Part shown: piece after piece, positions 9,250 to 17,266 of the stretch
Layout of the letters: every line of letters starts with the position of its first letter
How positions within the stretch are numbered: the first letter of the stretch is position 1
NCBI GenBank assembly: GCA_963782045.1
Contig: CAWAIR010000006.1
Location: forward strand, 248,001-312,000
DNA length: 64,000 bases
Origin: CAVSRC01 sp963782045
GTDB lineage: Bacteria; Pseudomonadota; Alphaproteobacteria; Rhizobiales; Kaistiaceae
Direction: 5' to 3'
Position numbers and translations under genes: made by a program
The notes under the pieces: model-generated
What the model was told of the DNA's origin: nothing
Seen by the model: the letters and a program-made list of their open reading frames with translations, nothing else
The model's database searches: none

Positions 9250-9264
9250 GAACAAAACAGGAAC
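9250..9264 (+). promoter_or_regulatory. LexA (SOS) box, GAAC-N7-GAAC
   Basis: The direct repeat GAAC-AAAACAG-GAAC ends six bases before the imuA ATG at 9271. GAACN7GAAC is the known LexA operator of Alphaproteobacteria, and imuA-imuB-dnaE2 is a standard SOS target. A LexA dimer here would block transcription or translation start of the cassette. The divergent polA start is 117 bp away and may or may not be affected. Confidence 0.85.
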
Positions 9265-9270
9265 AAAACA

Positions 9271-10043
9271 ATGCCTGCGACGCTTGGCATGCTCAATGCC
9301 CTGCGGCGGACCTGCACCGTCGCCCCGGCCGCATCCCGCGAGCGCTTCACCTCCGGCGCGCCGGCCGTGGACGACGTGCTCGGCGGCGGGCTCGCGCGCG
9401 GCGGGCTGCACGAGGTGCTCGCCACCGGGGCGGACGCGCCGGCCGCGGCGGGTTTCGTCGCCGGGCTGATGCTCCGTGCCGCGCCCAGCGGGCGGCCGAT
9501 GGTGTGGGTCCGCCGGCCTTCGCCGAGGTCGAGATCGGCGGCCTCTATGCGCCGGGCCTGGCCGAGATTCGGCGTCGACCCGGACGAGCTGATCCTGGTC
9601 GGCGCCCACGACGCGGTTGGCGCGCTCAGGGCCGGGGTCGAGGCGGTGCGCTGCGCCGCGCTCGGCGCCGTCGTCATCGAGACCTGGGGGGCGCCGAAGG
9701 CGCTCGACCTCACCGCCACGCGGCGGCTGGCGCTCGCCTCCGAACGGTCGGGCGTCACCACCTTCCTGCTCCGCGTCGGCGCCGGGACCCCGAGCGCTGC
9801 GCGACGCGCTGGGCGATCACGGCGGGGCCGTCGCCGGCGCTCGCCGCCGGGGCGCCCGGCACACCGACCCTCGACATCGTGCTGTTGCGCCACCGCGCCG
9901 GCATCGCCGGAGCGCGCTGGCGCGTGGAGTGGGACCGTGACCGACGCCTCTTCCGTGAATCGGCGCCGCTATCTGGCGCTGTGGTTCCCGTTCCTGCCCG
10001 CCGACCGGCTGCACCGCTCCGGCATCTCGCCCGGGCAGGATGA
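9271..10043 (+). CDS. imuA: ImuA, RecA-like mutasome component (three apparent frameshifts)
   Basis: ImuA is a RecA-related accessory protein of SOS mutagenesis that acts with ImuB and DnaE2. The N terminus (MPATLGMLNALRRTCTVAP) and FTSGAPAVDDVLGGGLARGGLHEVL fit ImuA. The frame slips near 9515 and is restored near 9572; between these the correct frame reads AFAEVEIGGLYAPGLAEI. A further slip near 9795 leads to TRWAITAGPSPALAAG, DIVLLRHRAGIAGARWRVEWD and a stop at 10043. Read this way the gene is about 257 residues and overlaps the imuB start. Without correction the frames fuse imuA to imuB. Confidence 0.8.
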
Positions 10044-11496
10044 GACACCGCTGGTTCTCTTCGAGACGGCCGCCAATGCGCTGCGCGTCGTGGCCGTCGA
10101 CCGCCGTGCGCTCACCCTCGGCCTCACCCCCGGCCTGACGCTCGCCGACGCGCGGGCGCGGGTGCCCACACTCGACGCCGTGGAGATGGACCGGCGGGCT
10201 GACGCCGCCCTGCTCGACCGGCTCGCCGACGTCTGCGACCGCTACACGCCGCTGGTGGCGCTCGACGCGCCCGACGGGCTCATCCTCGATATCACCGGCT
10301 GCGCCCATCTCTTCGCCGGCGAGGAGCGGCTGCGCGACGACCTCATGCAGCGCTGCCAGCGCGCCGGCATCGCGGTCAGCGCCAGCATCGCCGGCACGCC
10401 GGACGCCGCCCGGGCGCTCGCCCGCTTCGGCGGCACGGAAATCGTGCCGGCGGGGCAGGAAGGCTCGGCGGTGTGCGGCCTGCCGGTCGCCGCGCTGGCG
10501 CTTTCCGCCGAGGCCGTCACGGCGCTCGCCCGCGCCGGCCTGAAGACGGTGGGCGACCTCATGGCGCGGCCCCGCGCACCGCTCGCCGCCCGCTTCGGCG
10601 CCGACATGGCCGACAGGCTCGACCGCGCGACCGGGCGCCAGGACATCGGCATCACGCCGCGCCGGCCGCTGCCCGCCTGCCTGGTCGAGCGGCATGCGGC
10701 CGAGCCGATCGCCGACATCGACACGATCCTCGCCATCCTCACCGGCCTCGCCGGCGAGGCAGTGCGCATGCTGGAAGGGCGCGGCGAAGGCGGGCGCGCC
10801 TTCGAGGCGGCGTTCCTGCGCACCGACGGCGCGGTGCGGCGCATCACCGTCGAAACCGGCCGGCCGCTCCGCGATGCCCAGGCGCTCATGCGGCTCTTCC
10901 GCGAACGCCTCGACAGCCTCGAGGATGCGCTCGATCCGGGCTTCGGCTTCGATGTCATCCGGCTCGCCGTCGCCTTGAGCGAAGCGCTCGCCCCGGCCCA
11001 GGCGAGCCTCGACGGGCGGCTGGTGGAGGAGGAAGAGGTCGCCGACCTGATCGACCGGCTGGGCGCGCGCTTCGGCGCCGAGGCGGTGCGCCGCCTCATG
11101 CCGCGCGACACCCATATCCCCGAGCGCTCCGCCCGCACCCTGCCCGCCGCCGCGGCTGAGGCGAACGGGGGCGAATGGCAGGCGCCCGACCCCGGCATGC
11201 CGCCGGCGCGGCCGCTTTATCTCTTCGGCCGGCCGCAGCCGATCGAGACGCTCGCCGAGGTGCCGGACGGGCCGCCGCTACGCTTCCGCTGGCGCCGCGT
11301 GCTGCACGAGGTCGCCCGCGCCGAGGGACCGGAACGCATCGCGCCGGAATGGTGGCGCGACGCCGACGATGCGCTCACCCGCGACTACTACCGCGTCGAG
11401 GACAGTCTCGGCCGGCGCTTCTGGGTCTTCCGCGAAGGCCAGTACGGCGCGGCGGGCCTGAGCCCGCGCTGGTTCATCCACGGCACCTTCGCATGA
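9955..11496 (+). CDS. imuB: ImuB, inactive Y-family polymerase-like mutasome protein
   Basis: A 513-residue Y-family polymerase homologue. The family's first catalytic Asp motif is replaced (RRYLALWFPFLPADRL), as in other ImuB proteins, which serve as the hub linking DnaE2 to the beta clamp rather than as a polymerase. Later segments (ALDAPDGLILDITGCAHLFAGE; ADRLDRATGRQD) follow the family. The start is GTG 9955 (VNRRRYLALW), because family N termini begin just before RYLALWFP. The stop overlaps the dnaE2 ATG (ATGA), so translation is coupled. Confidence 0.9.
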   Translation: MNRRRYLALWFPFLPADRLHRSGISPGQDETPLVLFETAANALRVVAVDRRALTLGLTPGLTLADARARVPTLDAVEMDRRADAALLDRLADVCDRYTPLVALDAPDGLILDITGCAHLFAGEERLRDDLMQRCQRAGIAVSASIAGTPDAARALARFGGTEIVPAGQEGSAVCGLPVAALALSAEAVTALARAGLKTVGDLMARPRAPLAARFGADMADRLDRATGRQDIGITPRRPLPACLVERHAAEPIADIDTILAILTGLAGEAVRMLEGRGEGGRAFEAAFLRTDGAVRRITVETGRPLRDAQALMRLFRERLDSLEDALDPGFGFDVIRLAVALSEALAPAQASLDGRLVEEEEVADLIDRLGARFGAEAVRRLMPRDTHIPERSARTLPAAAAEANGGEWQAPDPGMPPARPLYLFGRPQPIETLAEVPDGPPLRFRWRRVLHEVARAEGPERIAPEWWRDADDALTRDYYRVEDSLGRRFWVFREGQYGAAGLSPRWFIHGTFA

Positions 11497-14400
11497 CCCG
11501 CTACGCCGAACTCGCCGTGACCAGCAACTTCTCCTTCCTGCGCGGCGCCTCGCACGGCCGCGACCTGGTCGCCCGCGCGCTCGCCCTCGGCCATGCCGGC
11601 ATCGGCATCGCCGACCACAACACCGTGGCCGGCGTGGTCCGCGCCTACAGCGCGCTCACCGAGGCCAAGGCGGCCTTCCGCAAACAGAATGGCGCCGAGC
11701 TGCCCTTCACGCTCGCCGTCGGGGCGCGCTTCGTCTTCACCGACGGCACGCCCGACATCATCGCCTACCCGGAGACCCGCGCCGGCTGGGGCCGTCTCTG
11801 CCGCCTGCTGACCACCGGCAACCGCCGCGCGCCCAAGGGCGAATGCTTCCTCGAGCTCGGTGACCTTCTCGACCACGCCGGCGACCTCCTCACCATCGTC
11901 ATGCCGGAGCGGCGGACGGAGAGCGCGGCGGTCCTGCTGCCGCGCTTGCGCGAAGCCGCGCCGGGTGCCGTGTGGCTCGCCGCCGCCATGCACCGCCGCG
12001 GCGACGACCGGCGGCGGCTCGCCGGGCTGAAGGGGCTCGGGCGCCAAGCGAACGTGCCGCTCATCGCCGTCAACGACGTGCTCTACCACGACGCCAGCCA
12101 GCGGGCGCTGCAGGACGTGGTCACCTGCATCCGCGAGGGCGTCACCATCGAGACGGCGGGCCGGCGGCTGGAGGCCAATGCCGAGCGCCACCTGAAGGCA
12201 CCGGACGAGATGGCGCGGCTCTTCCGCGACGCGCCCGAGGCGATCGCCGAGACCGGCCATCTCATCGATCGCATCGACTTCTCCCTCGGCGAACTGCGCT
12301 ACGAATATCCCGAGGAGCCGGTGCCGCCGGGCTGGACGCCGCAGGGCTGGCTGGAGGAGCTCACCTGGAAACGGGCGCCGTGGCGCTATCCCGACGGCGT
12401 GCCCGACAAGGTCGTCAGGCTCATCAAGGACGAGCTGGCGCTCATCGCCCAGCTCAACTACGCCCCCTATTTCCTCACCACCCACGACATCGTGCGTTAT
12501 GCCGAGGACCAGGGCATCCTCTGCCAGGGGCGCGGCTCGGCCGCCAATTCGGCGGTCTGCTACGTGCTCGGCATCACCGCCGTCGATCCGGCCGAGACCG
12601 ACCTCTTGTTCGCCCGCTTCATCTCGACCGAGCGGCAGGAGCCGCCCGACATCGACATCGATTTCGAGCACGAGCGGCGCGAGGAGGTCATCCAGCACAT
12701 CTACCGGCGCTACGGCCGCGAGCGCGCCGGCATCGCCGCCACCGTCATCACCTATCGGCCGCGGAGCGCCATCCGCGAGGTCGGCAAGGCGCTCGGCCTC
12801 AGCGAGGACGTGACGGCGCGGCTCGCCGCCACCAACTGGGGAAGCTGGGGCAGCGAGATCGCCGACAAGCAGATCGACGAGGCCGGCCTCGATCCGGGCA
12901 ATCCCGTCATCCGCCGCACCATCGACCTCGCCAACCGGCTGCTCGGCAGCCCGCGCCACCTCTCCCAGCATGTCGGCGGCTTCGTCCTGTCGCGCGGCCG
13001 GCTCGACGAGACCGTGCCGATCGGCAACGCCGCCATGGCCGACCGCACCTTCGTCGAATGGGACAAGGACGATCTCGACGCCCTCGGCCTGATGAAGGTC
13101 GACGTGCTCGGCCTCGGCATGCTGACCTGCATCCGCAAGGCGTTCGAGCTGCTCCGCAGCCATTGCGGCAAGGACCACGACCTCGCCAGCGTGCCGAAGG
13201 AGGATGAGGCGGTCTACGCCATGCTGCAAAGGGCCGATTCGATCGGCGTGTTCCAGGTGGAATCGCGGGCGCAGATGTCGATGCTGCCGCGCCTCAAGCC
13301 GAAGGCGTTCTACGACCTCGTCATCGAGGTGGCGATCGTCCGCCCCGGGCCGATCCAGGGCAACATGGTGCATCCCTATCTCCGCCGCCGCGAGGGACGC
13401 GAGGCGGTGCACTACCCCTCGCCGGCGCCGGAGCACGGACCGGCGGACGAGCTCCGCCAGGTGCTCGGCAAGACGCTGGGTGTGCCGCTCTTTCAGGAGC
13501 AGGTGATGAAGATCGCCATGGTGGCGGCGCAGTTCACGCCGGAGGAGGCGAACGGGCTCCGCCGCGCCATGGCGACCTTCCGCCATACCGGCACCATCCA
13601 TACCTTCGAGGCCAAGATGGTCGAGGGCATGGTGCGGCGCGGCTATGCGCGCGCGTTCGCCGAGCGCTGCTTCGCCCAGATCAAGGGTTTCGGCGAATAC
13701 GGCTTCCCCGAGAGCCATGCCGCCTCCTTCGCCAAGCTGGTCTACGTCTCGGCCTGGATCAAATGCCACCACCCGGCGGTCTTCGCCTGTGCGCTGTTGA
13801 ACGCGCAGCCGATGGGCTTCTATGCCCCGGCGCAGATCGTGCGCGACGTCAGCGAGCACGGCGTCGCGGTGCGGTCGGTCGACGTCAATTTCAGCCAGTG
13901 GGACAACACGCTGGAGGAGCGGGACGACGGCACATTGGCCTTGCGATTGGGCTTCCGCCAGGTCGACGGCTTCCATGAGGACTGGGCGGGCGCGCTCGTG
14001 GCGCTGCGCGGTCGCGGCTACGACAGCGTCGAGACGCTGTGGCGGCGGGCCCGCCTGCCGCACCGGGCGCTAAAACTCGCCGCCGATGCCGATGGCTTCC
14101 GCTCGCTCGGCCTCGACCGCCGGGCGGCCTCATGGGCGGTGCGGCGGCTCCCCGACGATTCGCCGCTGCCGCTCTTTGCCGCCGCCGACGAGGCCGAGCT
14201 GGCGCAAGAGCCCGACCCGGCGCTGCCGGAAATGGCGCTCAACGAGCACGTCGTCGCCGACTACCAGACGCTGCGCCTGTCGCTGAAGGCGCATCCCATG
14301 CGCTTCCTGCGCGACCTCTTCCGCGACGAGGGGGTGACGACCTGCGCCGGGCTTGCCGCGATCCCCGACGGGGCGCGGGCGAAGGTGGCCGGCATCGTTC

Positions 14401-14753
14401 TCGTCCGCCAGCGGCCGGGCAAGGGCAACGCCGTCTTCATGACGCTGGAGGACGAGACCGGAATCGCCAACGCGCTCATCTGGGCGCGCGACTTCGAACG
14501 CTTCCGCCGCCAGGTCATGGGCGCGCGGCTGGCGCTGATCGAGGGGCGCGTGCAGAAGAGCCCGGAGGGCGTCATCCACCTGATGACCACCGTCGTCCAC
14601 GACCGCACGGCCGAGCTCGGCCGCCTGTCCGACGCGCATGCGGCCGAGCCTCCCCTGTCACCAGCCGACGAGCGTGTGCACCCGAGCTATCCGTACCCGC
14701 ACGGCCACCCGCGCAACGCGCGCGTCATGCCGAAATCAAGGGATTTCCACTAG
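11493..14753 (+). CDS. dnaE2: Error-prone DNA polymerase III alpha subunit DnaE2
   Basis: A 1,086-residue C-family polymerase that performs SOS-induced translesion synthesis with ImuA and ImuB. It has an N-terminal PHP domain (YAELAVTSNFSFLRGASHG; GIADHNTVAGVV), the polymerase acidic triad in PPDIDIDFEHERREEV (about residue 386), fingers/thumb, a helix-hairpin-helix region and an OB-fold near the C terminus (VAGIVLVRQRPGKGNAVFMTLEDE). The frame is intact throughout, in contrast to imuA. The start ATG overlaps the imuB stop. The convergent glycosyltransferase gene ends two bases beyond the dnaE2 stop. Confidence 0.95.
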   Translation: MTRYAELAVTSNFSFLRGASHGRDLVARALALGHAGIGIADHNTVAGVVRAYSALTEAKAAFRKQNGAELPFTLAVGARFVFTDGTPDIIAYPETRAGWGRLCRLLTTGNRRAPKGECFLELGDLLDHAGDLLTIVMPERRTESAAVLLPRLREAAPGAVWLAAAMHRRGDDRRRLAGLKGLGRQANVPLIAVNDVLYHDASQRALQDVVTCIREGVTIETAGRRLEANAERHLKAPDEMARLFRDAPEAIAETGHLIDRIDFSLGELRYEYPEEPVPPGWTPQGWLEELTWKRAPWRYPDGVPDKVVRLIKDELALIAQLNYAPYFLTTHDIVRYAEDQGILCQGRGSAANSAVCYVLGITAVDPAETDLLFARFISTERQEPPDIDIDFEHERREEVIQHIYRRYGRERAGIAATVITYRPRSAIREVGKALGLSEDVTARLAATNWGSWGSEIADKQIDEAGLDPGNPVIRRTIDLANRLLGSPRHLSQHVGGFVLSRGRLDETVPIGNAAMADRTFVEWDKDDLDALGLMKVDVLGLGMLTCIRKAFELLRSHCGKDHDLASVPKEDEAVYAMLQRADSIGVFQVESRAQMSMLPRLKPKAFYDLVIEVAIVRPGPIQGNMVHPYLRRREGREAVHYPSPAPEHGPADELRQVLGKTLGVPLFQEQVMKIAMVAAQFTPEEANGLRRAMATFRHTGTIHTFEAKMVEGMVRRGYARAFAERCFAQIKGFGEYGFPESHAASFAKLVYVSAWIKCHHPAVFACALLNAQPMGFYAPAQIVRDVSEHGVAVRSVDVNFSQWDNTLEERDDGTLALRLGFRQVDGFHEDWAGALVALRGRGYDSVETLWRRARLPHRALKLAADADGFRSLGLDRRAASWAVRRLPDDSPLPLFAAADEAELAQEPDPALPEMALNEHVVADYQTLRLSLKAHPMRFLRDLFRDEGVTTCAGLAAIPDGARAKVAGIVLVRQRPGKGNAVFMTLEDETGIANALIWARDFERFRRQVMGARLALIEGRVQKSPEGVIHLMTTVVHDRTAELGRLSDAHAAEPPLSPADERVHPSYPYPHGHPRNARVMPKSRDFH

Positions 14754-14754
14754 T

Positions 14755-17064
14755 CTAAGGCCCGTCGATCGGCGGCACGGAAAAACTCTCCGGTGCCTCG
14801 CCGCGCTGCCAGCGCTCCCACATCGTCGTGTAGGCCGCCTCCAGATGGCGGGTGAAGCGGGGCGAATCGAACAGCGGCGCGGTGTCGCGGTTGCGGGCGA
14901 GCTTCGCCCGCACCGCGTCGAGCCGGGCGGGATCGTGCGCCAGCGTGCCGGCCAGCGCCTCGTAGTCCGCCAGCGTGGTGGTCACCATCTCCGGCAGGCC
15001 GACGGCGGTGAGCAGGCTCGACGCCACCCGCCCGACGAAGCTCCCGCCCTGGCAGGTGACGACCGGCAGCCCGGCCCACAGCGCATCGCTGGTGGTGGTG
15101 TGGGCGTTGTAGGGCAGCGTGTCGAGGAAGAGGCCGGCCAGACGGTGGCGGGCGAGATGGTCGGCGCCGGTGGCCAGGCGCGGCGCGAAGATCAGCCGGG
15201 ACGGGTCGACGCCGCGCGCTTCCGCCGCCCGCCGCAGGTTGGCCGCCGCCACCGGCCCCGCCTGCGACAGCCACAGCACGCTGCCGGGCAGGCCGGCGAG
15301 CAGCCGCATCCACACGTCGAAGACGGCCGGCGTGATCTTCCAGATGGTGTTGAAGCAGCAGAAGACGAAGCCGGTCTCCGGCAGGCCGGCTTCGGCGCGC
15401 GACGGGGTCGTCGCGGCGATCGCCCGCCGGCGGTCGTTGACCTGAAAGCTGTCCGGCAGCCGGACGATCCTTTCGACAAAATGCGCCTGCAGCTCGGGCG
15501 GCAGCAGGACCCGGTCGCCGATGACATAGTCGACGAACGCAGCGCCCATGGTGGCCGAGAAGCCGAGATAGCTGACCTGGATCGGCGCCGGCCGGCGGGC
15601 GAGAACGCCGGGGCGGCCGCCATCGGTGTGGCCGGTGAGGTCGACGGCGATGTCGACGCGCAGGTCGGCAAGAAGCGCGGCGACGTCGGCATCCGGCATG
15701 GCACCGACGTCGTGGAAGCGGTCGAAGGCGGCCAGCAAGCGGGCGCGCAACGCGCTGCCGTCGTCGGCGCCATAGGAGATGCCGATCACCTCGACGCGGC
15801 GGCGATCGTGCAGCTCGTACAATTCGGCGGTGAGCTGGCTCACCGGATGGTCGCGGAAATCGGCGGAGAGGTAGGCGACGCGAATGCGGTCGTTGCGCCA
15901 GGTGCCGCTGGCGACGGGCGGCAGTGCAACCGGGCACTGGTCGGCGACATAGGTCTCGGCGCAGCGGCGCTGCAGTGCCGGATCGCCGCTATAGCCGAGA
16001 AACACCAGCGGATTGACCACCGACTTCCGCTCGCGCACGTGCTCCGCGACCAGACGGCTGTACTGCGGGAACCGTTGCCAGTCGTTGAGGTAGAGGACGC
16101 ATTCGGCGGCGCTGCTCAGCGCATGCCTGTGGTCCGGCTCGAGCGCCAGGGCGCGCTCGAAATCCGCCAGCGCCTCTTCCAGCCGCCCCAGCTTTCTCAG
16201 CGCCAGCCCGCGATTGTGATAGGCCGGCGCATAGTCGGGCATGAGCGCCAGAGCGCGATCGAAATCCGGCAGCGCCTCGGCCGCCCGCTTCATCTCCTGC
16301 AGCACGACGCCGCGGCTGTTCAGCGCTTGCGGGTAGTCGGGCCTCAGCGCCAGCGCGCGGTCGAGGGCGGCCAGCGCCTCGTCGGGGCGTTGCAGGTGAT
16401 GCAGCGCGAGGGCACGATTGGCGAGCACGCTGGCGTGGTCCGGTTGCACAGCCAAAGCGCGGTCGTAATCGGCGAGCGCCTCGCCCGGCCGATGGAGGTC
16501 CTGGAGCGCCAGGCCGCGATTGGACAGCGCCTCGACAAAATCCGGGACGATCGCCAGCGCCCGGTCGAAGCTCGCCAGCGCTTCCTCCAGCCGGCCAAGC
16601 TGCTTGAGCACGTTGCCGCGGTTGGCGAAGGCCGCTGCCAGACCGGGGTCGGCGGCAAGCGCGCGGTCGTAGCTCGCCAGCGCCTCGTCCCAGCGGCAAA
16701 GTGCCGCCAGCACGTCGCCGCGCCCGGCCCAGATCGCGGCGTCGTCCGGCGCCATCGCAAGCAGCCGGTCGAAGGCGGCGAGCGCCACCTCTGGCCGGCC
16801 GAGGGCCTCGGCGGCGCTGGCGGCGAGCGAAAGCGCGGTGGCGTTGTCGGCGTCGAGCGCCAGCGCCCGCTCCGCCAGCGCCAGTGCCTCGTCGGGCCGG
16901 CCCTGCCTGAGGACGGCGCCGGCGAGATTGGCGAGCAGCGACGGACGCTCGGGAACCAGCGCCAGCGCCGCGCGGAAGCGCCCCTCGGCGCCGGCAAAGT
17001 CGCCGGAATCGAAGCGATCGAGGCCATCGAAGAACAGCGCCTTGGCGCGCTCGCCGTCGTCCAT
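14755..17064 (-). CDS. TPR protein with O-GlcNAc-transferase-like (GT41) domain
   Basis: A 769-residue protein. Residues about 10-350 are a run of some nine to ten 34-residue TPR units (pattern W/G-N-LGR-EEAL--DRALAL-PD). Residues about 390-760 match the bacterial GT41/SPINDLY catalytic region: RVAYLSADFRDHPVSQLTAEL, IAVDLTGHTDGGRPGVLARR, APIQVSYLGFSATMGA, CFNTIWKITPAVFDVWMRLL and DALWAGLPVVTCQGGSFVGRVASSLL. GT41 enzymes transfer sugars from nucleotide sugars to Ser/Thr. The acceptor here is unknown; flagellin or surface proteins are guesses from the family. It stands alone, convergent with dnaE2. Confidence 0.85.
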   Translation of the reverse strand: MDDGERAKALFFDGLDRFDSGDFAGAEGRFRAALALVPERPSLLANLAGAVLRQGRPDEALALAERALALDADNATALSLAASAAEALGRPEVALAAFDRLLAMAPDDAAIWAGRGDVLAALCRWDEALASYDRALAADPGLAAAFANRGNVLKQLGRLEEALASFDRALAIVPDFVEALSNRGLALQDLHRPGEALADYDRALAVQPDHASVLANRALALHHLQRPDEALAALDRALALRPDYPQALNSRGVVLQEMKRAAEALPDFDRALALMPDYAPAYHNRGLALRKLGRLEEALADFERALALEPDHRHALSSAAECVLYLNDWQRFPQYSRLVAEHVRERKSVVNPLVFLGYSGDPALQRRCAETYVADQCPVALPPVASGTWRNDRIRVAYLSADFRDHPVSQLTAELYELHDRRRVEVIGISYGADDGSALRARLLAAFDRFHDVGAMPDADVAALLADLRVDIAVDLTGHTDGGRPGVLARRPAPIQVSYLGFSATMGAAFVDYVIGDRVLLPPELQAHFVERIVRLPDSFQVNDRRRAIAATTPSRAEAGLPETGFVFCCFNTIWKITPAVFDVWMRLLAGLPGSVLWLSQAGPVAAANLRRAAEARGVDPSRLIFAPRLATGADHLARHRLAGLFLDTLPYNAHTTTSDALWAGLPVVTCQGGSFVGRVASSLLTAVGLPEMVTTTLADYEALAGTLAHDPARLDAVRAKLARNRDTAPLFDSPRFTRHLEAAYTTMWERWQRGEAPESFSVPPIDGP

Positions 17065-17266
17065 CGCCCGCCAGTCCGCTTCAACCGGGTTCGTCGTCGC
17101 CGCCTTTCCATCGGCGAGGCAGGCGACGGAGTCAAATGGTGGAGCTGCGACGATGGTGCCGATTCCCCACCCTTAACCGCCCCTTAAATCGCCGCATTTA
17201 GCTTCGATTCCGGAACCGGGGGCGGAGCCGGGCGTTGACCCGCCGCTACGGGAACTCGCGTTCCAT

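Noticed and set aside
9220..11496. A single ImuA-ImuB fusion protein
   Set aside because: Parts of the frame in the imuA half are out of register with the family; three indels explain the fusion and separate genes fit better.
14638..17187. An 849-codon plus-strand frame
   Set aside because: Antisense to the TPR/GT41 gene; the apparent repeats are just the complement of the TPR repeats.
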